A DNA stretch of 64,000 bases from Prevotellaceae bacterium UBA1746 (GCA_002314875.1 DCHS01000017.1:141601-205600), one strand, 5' to 3'; shown: positions 1 through 9,691, counted from the first letter of the stretch. Notes: a model not told the origin generated them from the sequence alone. Numbers and translations: made by a program.

Positions 1-894
1 CGTTGGAGAGACGGCGAAATGTCTTACGTGGTAAATGTTGCCATTAAAAACGACCTGATCTGGATTAGCGGTCTTGCTCCTGATGCCCAGGACAGCTATA
101 TCATCGGTAATTTCGATGGAACAACTGCTACCTTCGAGTCATGCCAGTTGATTGACGGTAACGAATCCTACTATTTGGGTGTTACCGGTGCAAACATCAC
201 CAGCAGCGACGAGACGAATGGCGATAAGTACAGCGTTCCACAGGATATGAAGTTTACGCTCACACGCGATGCAGACGGCGTTTTCCGCATGCCTGACAAG
301 ACCGCTCTGATTGAGAACTACTATACCCATCCCAACTACTTGTATGATGCGATAAAGAATGTCGTCCTAACTCCCTATGACGGTGATGTTCCCGCTGTTC
401 CTGCTGCTCCTCGCGAGGTTACTTTGACCCGTGATGATGTGATGGGAGACAGTTTCAAGTTCATTCTTCCTACCGAAGATATTGACGGAAACTACATCAA
501 TCCCGAAAAACTCTATTATCGTCTTTACATTGATGATAAGCTTTATACCTTCTCCAAGTCCCAGTATCTTCGTTTGAAGCAGGACATGACCGATGTTCCT
601 TACAATTTCTACGATAACTACGATTTCTCTGACAATTACGAGAATGGTTACAAGCTCTTCTACTTCTACGAGACTGACTGGCAGACCGCAGATCTCCAGA
701 GTGTCTATGTGGTAGATGGTGAAACGAATGTATCCACCAAGACCCGTGTGTATGCAGATCCCGAAGCAGGCATCAAGGATGTTTTGAACAAGAACGAAAG
801 CACAGGCCATTGCTACGATCTCCAAGGTCGTCGTATCACTTCTCCTTGTTCTGGCCTCTACATTCAGGACGGAAAACTTAAATTGAACAAATAG
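1..894 (+). CDS. Secreted protein with sorting-like C-terminal tail (5' partial)
   Basis: The reading frame is open from the first base (codons for RWRDGE precede the first ATG at 19), so this is the C-terminal 297 residues of a longer protein and that ATG is not necessarily its start. I do not recognise the body; it is rich in Asp, Tyr and Thr and looks like beta-sandwich material, with a fibronectin-like stretch from about residue 125 that starts APREVTLTRDDVMGDSF. The last 25 residues contain YDLQGRR, then GLYIQDGKLKLNK. This resembles the type IX secretion C-terminal sorting tail (TIGR04183-like), so I infer an exported, probably surface-bound protein. The next gene starts 11 nt after the stop and ends in the same kind of tail, so the two are probably co-transcribed. 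Function unknown. Confidence 0.75.
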   Translation, partial: RWRDGEMSYVVNVAIKNDLIWISGLAPDAQDSYIIGNFDGTTATFESCQLIDGNESYYLGVTGANITSSDETNGDKYSVPQDMKFTLTRDADGVFRMPDKTALIENYYTHPNYLYDAIKNVVLTPYDGDVPAVPAAPREVTLTRDDVMGDSFKFILPTEDIDGNYINPEKLYYRLYIDDKLYTFSKSQYLRLKQDMTDVPYNFYDNYDFSDNYENGYKLFYFYETDWQTADLQSVYVVDGETNVSTKTRVYADPEAGIKDVLNKNESTGHCYDLQGRRITSPCSGLYIQDGKLKLNK

Positions 895-905
895 AAAAGA
901 GAGAT

Positions 906-3900
906 ATGAAAAGAATTCTCACAATTATAGTGGCTATCTTTGCATTGGTATTGATGGCAAAAGCTGAAACCATTGAAGTAGGAAACTTTGGAAATGGTGC
1001 AGCTACCAGTACCAGCACGCCTATAAATTTCCGCTTTGGTTCATCTTCTGCTACATATTCCCAGTCAGAAAGTCTCTATCAGGCCGCAGACCTTGCCGCA
1101 CTCGGTGCAACCGCTGAGGCTCCCGTTGAAATTTCGGCATTGGGTTATGAGTACTCCTGTTCCTACGAATCTGCTTTCACTTCGGGCAATATGCGTCTTT
1201 TCCTGGTGAACGAGGCCGCAGATACCGAATATGATGGCAGTACCTTCACCGATATGTCCGAAATCACTCCTGTATGGACGGGAACGATGACTATTAATCC
1301 TGGTGATACGAATTTCAAAGTTCAACTTTCCACCCCCTTCGCTTATACGGGCGGTGCGCTCCGCGTTGTTTGGATGGTGGATGATATTTTCTCTTTCGAC
1401 CTTCCCAAGCCCCGTTGGACCTGTGGCTATCAGGCTGTTTCCCGCTATAAGGACACCACTGACCCCAAGGGTGCAGTGACCGGTGTGACCGCTTCTATCC
1501 GTCTGGAATATGAGGCTACAGAACCTGAAGATCCTCAGCCCAAAGACTGGATGATTGGAACACCGAATACTGCTGATGACTATGGTTGGTCCCAGATCAA
1601 TACCCCCATTGATATCAGTTACCCGACGAGTAAGTACGAGATTATCTATCAGAGTAATGTCATTCCTTTCAAGGGCGCTTACACCATTAACCGCATTTCC
1701 CTGCCTTACTACCAATCTGAATACTGGCATTCCAAGCAAGGTGACTATACCACTCATGTAAAGGTTTACTTGCAGAATACAACGGATACCGAGGTGGCAG
1801 ATACTCACTTCGCAGACGTAAGCGGTCAGACGCTTGTCTATGACGGTGATGCAATTTTCAAAGGCGGAACCCAGGCAGATTATCTCTGGTTGGATTTCGG
1901 TATTCCTGAAGGTTTCAAGTATGAAGGCCGTAATCTTCGTATTACTTTCGAACAGCAGAGTGATATTTATTCTCAGTGTTACTTCGGCAGTGACGGAACT
2001 CTCGCTCGTACAAAGGTCGTTTCTTCCCATACCTTTGGCGAAGGATATTATGATGACTTGAAAGTATTCTATGCTACGACTCCCATTGTGAAGTTCAACT
2101 GTACTTCTCTGGGTCCTGTCACCACTTTGCTCGCTGACAGTTATGCTTGGGAGGCTGGCGAAGCCTATATCGGTCAGAGCTATACCAAGGAGATTCGTCT
2201 GCAAGGAAAGAATCTCATTAGCGATGTGGAAGTTGCTGTTTCCAAGAATAGTGAAGTCTCTGTGGATAAGACCCGCTTCTCTGCTGATGAAATCAAATCC
2301 GGTGCTACTTTAACCTTGACTTTGTCTCCGCAGAATGACGAAAACGAGCATGCCAGCATCGTCATTTCTACTGATAACACGAGTCCTATCACCTATAATA
2401 TTAATTGGACTCCGCTGTGGCCCGCTCCCGATGGCGAGATGGTACTCGATAGTTACAGTTGGGAGGCTGGTGAGGTCCTCATGGGTGATGTTTTGACCAA
2501 GGTGGTTACCGTCAAGGCTGACGGCATTGACCAGGATATCAAGGTCAGCGTTCCCAATACCTCTGCAGTCAGCGTTTCTCCGCTGGTTGTTACCGCTGCA
2601 GAACTCAAGGCGAACAACTATGTGGCAACCTTTACCGTCAAACTTTCTCCGGTTAATCGTGATGATAACCGCGATGTTCTCAAGTTCTCTACCCGCGGTC
2701 TTGCTCCCATCGAATATCCTATTACCTGGACGCCTTCTTTGGGTTATGTAGAAGAAAACCATCAGGTAGGAACCATCAACGACTATTCGCAGTTGGAGCC
2801 CCTCTTCAACAGTTGGGAAGCCAGCGAAACTGAAATTGTCTATTCTGCTCAGGACCTCGGTCTGAAAAAAGGTGCTAAGATCCGCCGTCTTGCCTGGCCC
2901 GTTATCTATAATCTTGTAGATTACAATGCAGAAGTAACGGTTTCTTTGGCCAACACAACGGATGCAGAGGTTGGCACTGATTTCTGCGATGAAATCACTC
3001 AGGTGGCCAAGATGCAGCGCACGATCCCTCTTGGCGGTAATCTCTATTCCAATACTCCTTACTACTGGTTGGAAATGGAACTCCCCGAGGCATTTGTTTA
3101 TGACGGTTCAAACCTTCGTGTCCGCTTGAAGGCTGTTTCTGACAAGACCAGCGATTACTGGTATTTCGGTTGTGATGGTACCCGCCGTGTTGCCGCTTTG
3201 ATTCGTATGGCTGGTGATGAGGCTGGTCTCAGCAAGTGCTCTTACGAAACCGACAATCTCCGTCGTACAATTGCTTATTACCCTGTAGTGAAGATCACTG
3301 CTGCCGATGAGACCACAATGGATGCTCGCATCAATTTGGCGTCTTACAGCTGGCTCCAGGATGAGGCTGTTATCGGAAAGACTTATACCAAGGAAATCAA
3401 ACTGACTGCTACTGGTGCTACTGGCGATATCGTTTTGAGTACTCCCAATAACAGCGCTGTAACTGTTAGTCCTTCAAAGATTAGCGAGGTAGAGGCTCAG
3501 GCTGGTGCCGTTATTACGGTAACTTTGGCTCCAACGAATTTGGAAGATGCCTATGCAAGTTTCATGATTTCTCCTGCAACGGCTGATGCCATTGAATTCC
3601 CTGTGTTCTGGAAGGCATCGCAGACGGAACCTTATGATGACCTTATTACGGGTAATCTGAACAATTGGAGCCAGTATGCTCCTTTCAGTTTCAACTATCA
3701 CAATAGTAAGAACGAATTCGTCATCACTGCAGATCAGTTAGGCTTCGAAGGTCGTCCTCGCAGCATCAAACGTCTGGCCTTCCCCTACTATCAGTACACT
3801 CTCTATGGCGATCCCAAGGCATTTACGGCTGCTGTAAAGCTTTCGCTCGAAAACACGGACGATGACAATGTCGGTAATACCTTTACGAACGAAGGTCGTC

Positions 3901-4664
3901 TGACTACGGTCTTTGAGGGCGATGTAACGCTCTTTGGTGGTGATAAGACGAATTATAAGTGGCTTATTCTTGATTTCCCCAAGGAATTCGTTTATACAGG
4001 TAAGAACCTCCGTATTGTTGGTGAACACAGTGCTGATACTCATGCTGATTTCTTCTTCGGCGATGATGTTGATCGTAAGACCAACGAAGGCAATCAGGCT
4101 CGTGTCCTCCTTGCTGACAATCCTGAAGCAGATGGTACAGTTTACGATAGCAACGAACTCAATATCAAGCGTGCCCCTGTTGTAAAGGTTTATACCAGCA
4201 ATCATCCTGTTATGGCCCTCGATGATGACTATTATGATTGCGGCGAGGCTCTTCTCGGTGAAGCCTATTCAAAGGAGATTACGCTTTATGGTGTGAACCT
4301 TACGAATGATGTGGTGATCAGTGCGCCGAAGACGAGTGCTGTAAGCCTTTCTTGCGGTGCAGAAACCCTCGTTGGAGGTTCTGGTAAGACCATGACGCTT
4401 TCTAAGGAAGCAGCTTGTGATGGAACTTCTTTGAAGATTACCATTAACCCAGAAAATCTCAGCGCTTCTCGTGACCGCATTTCTATCACTTCTGAGGGTG
4501 TGGACGATATCCTCGTTTACACCATCAGTTGGAGTCCTGTTGATGGTATTATCACCATCCAGGCAGAAGGCACTCCCTCTGAGGTTTTCGATCTCCAGGG
4601 CCGCCGCAATTCCTCTTCCCAGCGTGGCATTTTCATCCTCGACGGAAAGAAAGTTCGTAAGTGA
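906..4664 (+). CDS. Large secreted repeat protein with sorting-like tail
   Basis: 1252 residues. The signal peptide is clear (MKRILTIIVAIFALVLMAKAE). The mature part alternates two kinds of beta-rich module. Type A, about 180 residues, carries motifs like SKYEIIYQ...YLWLDFGIPEGFKYEGRNLRI and occurs about four times, starting near residues 25, 215, 620 and 915. Type B, about 100 residues, an Ig-like block with the pattern DSYxWExGExxxGxxxTKExxL, occurs four times near 410, 515, 810 and 1100. The C-terminus (FDLQGRR...GIFILDGKKVRK) matches the sorting-like tail of the upstream gene. No catalytic motif was seen. Such arrays usually serve adhesion, carbohydrate binding or scaffolding; which one applies here cannot be told from sequence. 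Probably in an operon with the preceding partial gene (11-nt gap). Confidence 0.8.
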   Translation: MKRILTIIVAIFALVLMAKAETIEVGNFGNGAATSTSTPINFRFGSSSATYSQSESLYQAADLAALGATAEAPVEISALGYEYSCSYESAFTSGNMRLFLVNEAADTEYDGSTFTDMSEITPVWTGTMTINPGDTNFKVQLSTPFAYTGGALRVVWMVDDIFSFDLPKPRWTCGYQAVSRYKDTTDPKGAVTGVTASIRLEYEATEPEDPQPKDWMIGTPNTADDYGWSQINTPIDISYPTSKYEIIYQSNVIPFKGAYTINRISLPYYQSEYWHSKQGDYTTHVKVYLQNTTDTEVADTHFADVSGQTLVYDGDAIFKGGTQADYLWLDFGIPEGFKYEGRNLRITFEQQSDIYSQCYFGSDGTLARTKVVSSHTFGEGYYDDLKVFYATTPIVKFNCTSLGPVTTLLADSYAWEAGEAYIGQSYTKEIRLQGKNLISDVEVAVSKNSEVSVDKTRFSADEIKSGATLTLTLSPQNDENEHASIVISTDNTSPITYNINWTPLWPAPDGEMVLDSYSWEAGEVLMGDVLTKVVTVKADGIDQDIKVSVPNTSAVSVSPLVVTAAELKANNYVATFTVKLSPVNRDDNRDVLKFSTRGLAPIEYPITWTPSLGYVEENHQVGTINDYSQLEPLFNSWEASETEIVYSAQDLGLKKGAKIRRLAWPVIYNLVDYNAEVTVSLANTTDAEVGTDFCDEITQVAKMQRTIPLGGNLYSNTPYYWLEMELPEAFVYDGSNLRVRLKAVSDKTSDYWYFGCDGTRRVAALIRMAGDEAGLSKCSYETDNLRRTIAYYPVVKITAADETTMDARINLASYSWLQDEAVIGKTYTKEIKLTATGATGDIVLSTPNNSAVTVSPSKISEVEAQAGAVITVTLAPTNLEDAYASFMISPATADAIEFPVFWKASQTEPYDDLITGNLNNWSQYAPFSFNYHNSKNEFVITADQLGFEGRPRSIKRLAFPYYQYTLYGDPKAFTAAVKLSLENTDDDNVGNTFTNEGRLTTVFEGDVTLFGGDKTNYKWLILDFPKEFVYTGKNLRIVGEHSADTHADFFFGDDVDRKTNEGNQARVLLADNPEADGTVYDSNELNIKRAPVVKVYTSNHPVMALDDDYYDCGEALLGEAYSKEITLYGVNLTNDVVISAPKTSAVSLSCGAETLVGGSGKTMTLSKEAACDGTSLKITINPENLSASRDRISITSEGVDDILVYTISWSPVDGIITIQAEGTPSEVFDLQGRRNSSSQRGIFILDGKKVRK

Positions 4665-4835
4665 TAGATGGGTGAAGTGTTGTGAAAGATATCCTTCACC
4701 AAATTCTATACTGTGTATCAATTGGTTATGATAAAAAGTGAAAGGTGAAAGATGTTTTTGCAATTCCTAAATAATCATTAGAGATTCACAAAAATGCCCT
4801 CAATCTGCTTTGTAAAAAAGTAGAACGGCATAACA

Positions 4836-4907
4836 AAAACTACCGCGGACCTAATTTGAACTAGGTCCGCGGTAGTTTTATTTACCTCCGCGGTAGTTTG
4901 AACTACC
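4836..4907. repeat. CCGCGGTAGTTT inverted-repeat cluster
   Basis: 4836-4853 and 4862-4879 are perfect 18-nt inverted copies (AAAACTACCGCGGACCTA) around an 8-nt loop. The core CCGCGGTAGTTT recurs at about 4888-4899 and folds with AACTACC at 4901-4907. The first hairpin is U-rich on both sides and could act as a bidirectional terminator, but the extra core copy suggests a small repeat element. Confidence 0.7.
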
Positions 4908-4940
4908 CCGCGATAGCGTTTTGATAGCCTGGAAGGCACT

Positions 4941-4964
4941 ACATTGACCCCAAGGGTCAAAATG
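4941..4964. terminator. Hairpin in the 4.9-kb spacer
   Basis: TTGACCC (4944-4950) pairs with GGGTCAA (4954-4960) across a 3-nt loop; flanking ACAT/ATGT can extend the stem. There is no clear U tract, so terminator function is only a guess. Confidence 0.35.
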
Positions 4965-5029
4965 TACATAAATGCTTTGTTCTATATGTGTTTTCTTTAT
5001 CAAATACACTGTATTTCAGTTTTTTTCAG

Positions 5030-5037
5030 TATTTTTG
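5030..5037 (+). promoter_or_regulatory. Predicted promoter -7 box (TATTTTTG)
   Basis: Matches the Bacteroidetes -7 consensus TAnnTTTG, about 33 nt before the ATG at 5071. The upstream region is T-rich and the -33 box is not distinct. Confidence 0.5.
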
Positions 5038-5070
5038 CGCCTAAAAGATAATTGGTTTAACGATTGAGAC

Positions 5071-6705
5071 ATGCATGACTTTATAAACAATTTCTGGGTT
5101 TTCATCAGATTGTTCCAAGAAAAACTTATCATTTGCATTTTAGCCTCCATGCTTCCTTTTTTTACAGTAATGGCACAATCTTCATTGCCTGTCATGGAGG
5201 TAAGCGCTGACCGCACGATAATTTATCCGGACAGAATGGAGCTAACGGGCGAAGAGTCATTGCTTGATGTACTGTTGATGTATCCAGATTTAATGATTGC
5301 TGGATACGAGGACTTAATCAATGGGTACAATTTAAGAATGGATAACTGCCCCATGAATGGTGATACTCGCCTTATATTAACTCGGATGAAGGCCAAAGAT
5401 ATCGCCAAGATTCAGGTTTGTGATAATGTCGGTGTTTCAAAAGGAACGATTGGCGAAGGTCGCGTACTCGATATCAACATGCGCAAGTATGATGAGGGAA
5501 CTCACGGTTTTGCTCAAGGTGAGTTCCTGGGTGTTCATGATACTAAGCAGTATGGTGGTTCGGCTTTGGTCAATGCATTGATAGGAAGCAAGAAAACGGA
5601 CCTATATGCAAACGAATCATACCGTTATGACGAAGGTCACAAAGAGTTTTTGACGCTTCACATGACGAACAAATTTAACAGCAGGAATAAACTGTTGTCA
5701 TATTTTACACAACAGTATGTTGATGGTCGCGAAAAATATATGGGACGAGCACGTTTCTTCCATACCTTCAATGACATGGGTACAGAATTGCTGCTTGTGG
5801 GTGGATACCAGTATGCGACCAATGATGGAATAGATAGTAGGTTGCCTTTGGGTATTGTTGAACTGAACACACCTCTTTTTACAAAGGACATTTCCTTTAT
5901 GCTGGGCTGGGAAGGCGAATTCTTGATGAACAGGAGTTGCACAGAGTCTTTAGGGTACGATGAGTTCAACAATGATTTTTATGTGCAGGTAAGTTGGAAA
6001 TTACCTGGCAACAAAGTGAAACTGACGGCCGGAGAGCGTGTGATGCTCTATAATTACAGGTTAGATAATAAGGATATTGTCGAGCGCAAGCACAATGATG
6101 TGAGACATAATGCAAATGCTGTTGTAACTTATGCACTGACATCAAACCATCAGTTGCAGGGCGGTTATTATCGAAAGTATATAAATCCTGCAACTTCTGC
6201 CTTGATGGATGTTCAGAGATATCTGACAGATGATGAGTGGCAGATCACCAAGGGACAGTTGGTTGAAAATAATATTAACGAAATAAAGGTTGCCTATGTT
6301 TATAGCACCCGCAAGGTTACTACCAAGTCCGAGGTCAGCTACAATTTGCTGGAACATGGCGCAAACTACTTCAAGATGGGTACAAGTGCCAGTATGAGAA
6401 TTGGCAAACTTTCGGGTGTAAATGCATTGCTGAATGGCGGAATAAACCTTTATTCATCAGCAGAAGCAACCTACGCATCGATTTCGTTTTCTCCGCTGCT
6501 TTACCTTCCAAAGCGATGGAATATCAACACAAATGCCGTTTACTATACATCAGATTCGCCAAGATACAAACAATTGGATACACCAATTTATATGGCAGTG
6601 GGTGTGAACAAGCAGATAGGCCGTGCATTTGATGTGGGTATTCAATGGCACGACATCTTCTATCATTATGGTGGAGTAGAAGCACGGCTACTATATAAAT
6701 TCTGA
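5071..6705 (+). CDS. TonB-receptor-like outer-membrane barrel protein
   Basis: 544 residues. A hydrophobic leader ends near MAQSS (about residue 36); it is long, but the promoter just upstream leaves little room for another start. Residues about 40-140 look like a receptor plug (LLDVLLMYPDLMIAGYEDLI...RLILTRMKAKDIAKIQV...VSKGTIGEGRVLDINM). The remainder alternates aromatic and polar strands and ends LLYKF, the terminal aromatic typical of outer-membrane barrels. It is short for a TonB-dependent receptor (usually 700-1100 residues), and no carboxypeptidase-like N-terminal domain and no SusD neighbour is present. It stands alone, with the convergent hisS downstream. I infer an outer-membrane barrel related to TonB receptors; substrate unknown. 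Confidence 0.65.
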   Translation: MHDFINNFWVFIRLFQEKLIICILASMLPFFTVMAQSSLPVMEVSADRTIIYPDRMELTGEESLLDVLLMYPDLMIAGYEDLINGYNLRMDNCPMNGDTRLILTRMKAKDIAKIQVCDNVGVSKGTIGEGRVLDINMRKYDEGTHGFAQGEFLGVHDTKQYGGSALVNALIGSKKTDLYANESYRYDEGHKEFLTLHMTNKFNSRNKLLSYFTQQYVDGREKYMGRARFFHTFNDMGTELLLVGGYQYATNDGIDSRLPLGIVELNTPLFTKDISFMLGWEGEFLMNRSCTESLGYDEFNNDFYVQVSWKLPGNKVKLTAGERVMLYNYRLDNKDIVERKHNDVRHNANAVVTYALTSNHQLQGGYYRKYINPATSALMDVQRYLTDDEWQITKGQLVENNINEIKVAYVYSTRKVTTKSEVSYNLLEHGANYFKMGTSASMRIGKLSGVNALLNGGINLYSSAEATYASISFSPLLYLPKRWNINTNAVYYTSDSPRYKQLDTPIYMAVGVNKQIGRAFDVGIQWHDIFYHYGGVEARLLYKF

Positions 6706-6769
6706 TCAAAATAGCGAATGATTGCGAAAACATCTTTCATGCTTTGTTATTTTGGAAAAGCACAAAGGG

Positions 6770-6809
6770 AAAAGGTCCACGATATCGGGTGTGATATTGC
6801 GGACCTTTT
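6770..6809. terminator. Bidirectional terminator between convergent genes
   Basis: AAAAGGTCC (6770-6778) pairs with GGACCTTTT (6801-6809), with an inner ATATC/GATAT stem. Runs of A and T on both sides let it serve both the barrel gene and hisS. Confidence 0.75.
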
Positions 6810-6858
6810 GCTTTTAAGTTAAACGCTTACGAAACGAGTTGAGCGTACAACAATAGAT

Positions 6859-8220
6859 TTATTTCTTGATGATTTCTATGGCTTCGGTGATGGTGACCTT
6901 GGTCTGCTCACCAGTAACCATGTTCTTGAGGGCGATGACACCTTCCTGCATTTCACTTTCTCCGACTAGGGCAACAAAAGGAATCTGGCAGGTATTGGCG
7001 TAGTTCATCTGCTTCTTCATCTTGGTAGCATCGGGGAAGACTTCCGTAGCGATGCCTGCTGCACGAGTCTGACGAGCAAGACCGAGGCAGTGTGCGGCTT
7101 CTGCTTCACCGAAATTGATGAAGAGCAACTGAACGCTGCTGTTGGTGTTTGCGGGATAGAGCTCGAGCTGGTTGAGGACATCGTAGATACGGTCAGCACC
7201 GAAGCTGATACCAACACCGCTGAGGCCGGGCATACCGAAGATACCGGTAAGGTTGTCATAACGGCCACCACCCGTGATAGAACCGATTTCAACATCGAGA
7301 GCCTTTACTTCGAAGATGCAGCCGGTGTAGTAGTTCAAACCGCGAGCGAGGGTAAGGTCGAGTTCGATGGCGTTGTGGAGACCATCACCAAGAGCGTGGA
7401 GAACGAATTCAACTTCGTCACAACCCTTAAGACCAGTTTCGCTGGCAGCGAGGACAGAACGCATGGTTGCAATCTTTTCATCGTCGGTGCCTGAGAGGTT
7501 GATGATGGGCTGGAGCTGTTCAATCTGCTCAGCGGAAAGACCGTTGGCAGCAAGTTCAGCGTTAACATTTTCGAGACCAATCTTATCGAGCTTGTCGATA
7601 GCAACGGTGATGTCAACAATCTTGTCAGCAGCACCGATGACCTCTGCGATACCAGTGAGGATCTTGCGGTTGTTGATCTTGATGCAAACGCGGATACCGA
7701 AACGGGTGAAGACCTCGTCGATGATCTGCATAAGTTCAACTTCGTTGAGGAGAGAGTCAGAACCGACTACGTCAGCATCACACTGATAGAATTCGCGGTA
7801 GCGACCCTTCTGGGGACGGTCAGCACGCCAAACTGGCTGAATCTGATAACGCTTGAAGGGCATCTGAAGTTCCTCGCGGTGCTGAACGACATAGCGAGCG
7901 AAAGGAACGGTGAGATCATAACGGAGACCCTTTTCGCAGAACTTTGCAGCAAGGTGAGCGGCAGAAGCCTCTTCATACTGCTCGGTAGATACGGAACGGG
8001 TGAAGTCACCGGAATTAAGAATCTTGAAAAGGAGTTTGTCACCTTCTTCGCCATACTTTCCCATCAAAGTGGAAAGGTTCTCCATCGCGGGAGTCTCAAT
8101 CTGACGGAAACCGTAGAGACGGTAAACAGAACGGATGGTGTCGAAGATATAGTTGCGACGCGCCATTTCAACAGGGCCGAAATCGCGTGTGCCTTTGGGA
8201 ATGCTAGGTTTTTGTGCCAT
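6859..8220 (-). CDS. hisS: Histidyl-tRNA synthetase
   Basis: 453 residues, full length for the class II enzyme that charges tRNA-His using ATP. The N-terminus KGTRDFGP is typical. LRYDLTVPFARYV sits at about 99-111 and motif 2 (QPVWRADRPQKGRYREF) at about 128-144. The histidine-binding signature is ARGLNYYTG near residue 300, and motif 3 appears as GVGISFGADRIYDVL. A C-terminal anticodon-binding domain follows (VQLLFINFGEAEA...QTRAAGIATEVFPD). The gene lies 32 nt downstream of the secreted nuclease gene on the same strand, so it may be read from that promoter, though the functions look unrelated. Cytoplasmic and essential. Confidence 0.97.
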   Translation of the reverse strand: MAQKPSIPKGTRDFGPVEMARRNYIFDTIRSVYRLYGFRQIETPAMENLSTLMGKYGEEGDKLLFKILNSGDFTRSVSTEQYEEASAAHLAAKFCEKGLRYDLTVPFARYVVQHREELQMPFKRYQIQPVWRADRPQKGRYREFYQCDADVVGSDSLLNEVELMQIIDEVFTRFGIRVCIKINNRKILTGIAEVIGAADKIVDITVAIDKLDKIGLENVNAELAANGLSAEQIEQLQPIINLSGTDDEKIATMRSVLAASETGLKGCDEVEFVLHALGDGLHNAIELDLTLARGLNYYTGCIFEVKALDVEIGSITGGGRYDNLTGIFGMPGLSGVGISFGADRIYDVLNQLELYPANTNSSVQLLFINFGEAEAAHCLGLARQTRAAGIATEVFPDATKMKKQMNYANTCQIPFVALVGESEMQEGVIALKNMVTGEQTKVTITEAIEIIKK

Positions 8221-8252
8221 TATTTTTGGTTATGTGAAGATGTGTGTAGAGT

Positions 8253-9458
8253 TTAGAATTCCTTGATTAAGTAAACCTGGGTGGGAAGGTGGTCAGAATA
8301 ACCGTTCATCCAGGAACCACCAGCGTGGGTACGGAGAGGATTACCCTTGTATTTTCCTTCCTGCTGGAAGAGGAAGTCACGCATGAAGATGACATGCTGG
8401 TAGAAGGTCAAGCCCTTACTGAGGTCAATGTTCTTAACCTCGGGAGCCTTCTTGAGATTATAGGTGGGATCGACAGCATTGGCAGAAATGACAATCTGGT
8501 CGAAGAGGTTCCACTTGTTGTTGTAGAGAAGTGTACCCTGACCCTGCTTGCGGAGTGTATAGTACCAGGGATTGAAGAAGTCGGTAGGACCATCGAGTTT
8601 CTTTGCCTCGAACTTACAGCCGAGAGACTTCGTCATAGAGAGGTTATCTGGGTCATCGTTCAAGTCACCCATAACGATGAACTTGATATCACCGTTGTAC
8701 TGAGCGTAGAGAGCATCGACAATCTTGCGAACCTGATAGCCGGCACGCTCACGAGCGGGACTTTCTGCACCACGGCTGGGCCAGTGATTGACGATAACGC
8801 AGAGGCGCTCGCCAGCTATACGGCCGATACCGCAGAGGAAGCCACGGGTGATGTGGGTAAGGTCGCCGAAAAGAGGACGGGGGGTAACCTTTCCGTCTTC
8901 AATCTTAAAACCAAGATCGTCGGTGGGATCTTCCTCGCTGGGATAGATGTAGGGAATATAAAGGCTGTCTTCGAGCTCGAAGAAGCGGGGATTATAGAGC
9001 ATAGCACAGTCTACACCACGGCGGTCATCCGTGTCGTAATGAAGAATCTTGTAGCCACGGTCGCAGAGAGCAGGCTGACGAAGAAGGTCTTCAACAACAT
9101 CGCGATTCTCAATTTCGGAAATACCGATGACTGAAGCACCAGCCTTGATCTTGTCCGTGCAGAGCATGGAAAGAACCGTTGACATGTTCTTCAACTTTGC
9201 ATGATATTTGAGGCCGCCCCAGGCATAAGAACCATCGGGGAGGAATTCATAGTCATTCTTACCAACCGCATGGACGGTGTCGAAGAGATTTTCGAGGTTA
9301 TAGAATGCAATGCCGTAGAGCGCGAGCTTCTTTTGTTGCTGCGTCAGTTCGATGCCTTCGGTCTCAGAAGAGGAGGCAGAAGAGTTTTCAACAGAATAAC
9401 TGGAGGTCAGGAAAAGACCGCAGGTCAGTGCAGCGAGTGCGAAGAATATCTTTTTCAT
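8253..9458 (-). CDS. Secreted endonuclease/exonuclease/phosphatase (EEP) family protein
   Basis: 401 residues with a signal peptide (MKKIFFALAALTCGLFLTSS), so exported. EEP-fold landmarks are in order: FYNLENLFD near residue 53 (metal/phosphate Asn), ISEIENRD with the metal-binding Glu115, GDLNDDP in the second half, and C-terminal SDHLP with the catalytic Asp-His pair. Members hydrolyse phosphodiesters, from DNA or RNA to other phosphate esters; this subfamily in Bacteroidetes is usually annotated as an extracellular nuclease. It is divergent from a TonB receptor operon that ends in a second secreted nuclease, which favours a nucleic-acid substrate (inference). The 233-nt divergent spacer would hold promoters for both directions. 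Confidence 0.85.
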   Translation of the reverse strand: MKKIFFALAALTCGLFLTSSYSVENSSASSSETEGIELTQQQKKLALYGIAFYNLENLFDTVHAVGKNDYEFLPDGSYAWGGLKYHAKLKNMSTVLSMLCTDKIKAGASVIGISEIENRDVVEDLLRQPALCDRGYKILHYDTDDRRGVDCAMLYNPRFFELEDSLYIPYIYPSEEDPTDDLGFKIEDGKVTPRPLFGDLTHITRGFLCGIGRIAGERLCVIVNHWPSRGAESPARERAGYQVRKIVDALYAQYNGDIKFIVMGDLNDDPDNLSMTKSLGCKFEAKKLDGPTDFFNPWYYTLRKQGQGTLLYNNKWNLFDQIVISANAVDPTYNLKKAPEVKNIDLSKGLTFYQHVIFMRDFLFQQEGKYKGNPLRTHAGGSWMNGYSDHLPTQVYLIKEF

Positions 9459-9617
9459 AAAATGAGGAAAAACACCACTTGTGAAGAGTGCGTATGTATG
9501 GAAGTTAATTTCGGGTGCGAAGTTACAGAAAGTTAACGAAACGGCAAAAGAACCTGTCCGTTTTTATACAAAAACGCCACTTTTTTTAAAGTCGAGTTGA
9601 AAAAATCGAGATATAGT

Positions 9618-9648
9618 CTTTACAAATGCAAAAAAATGTCTAACTTTG
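9618..9648 (+). promoter_or_regulatory. Promoter of the TonB receptor operon
   Basis: -7 box TAACTTTG at 9641-9648, matching TAnnTTTG, with a TTTA-like -33 box near 9618-9622. It lies about 43 nt before the ATG at 9692. Confidence 0.6.
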
Positions 9649-9691
9649 CGACCTAAAACGCAAAATAAAAATAATTATCAATAAATTTTCT

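Larger units (their letters stand above)
4665..5070. other. Intergenic spacer with hairpin cluster and promoter
   Basis: No gene seen. It holds an 18-bp perfect inverted repeat, two further hairpins, a copy of the short palindromic word AGCCTGGAAGGC (4926-4937), and a Bacteroidetes-type -7 box in front of the next gene. The individual elements are listed separately. Confidence 0.7.
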
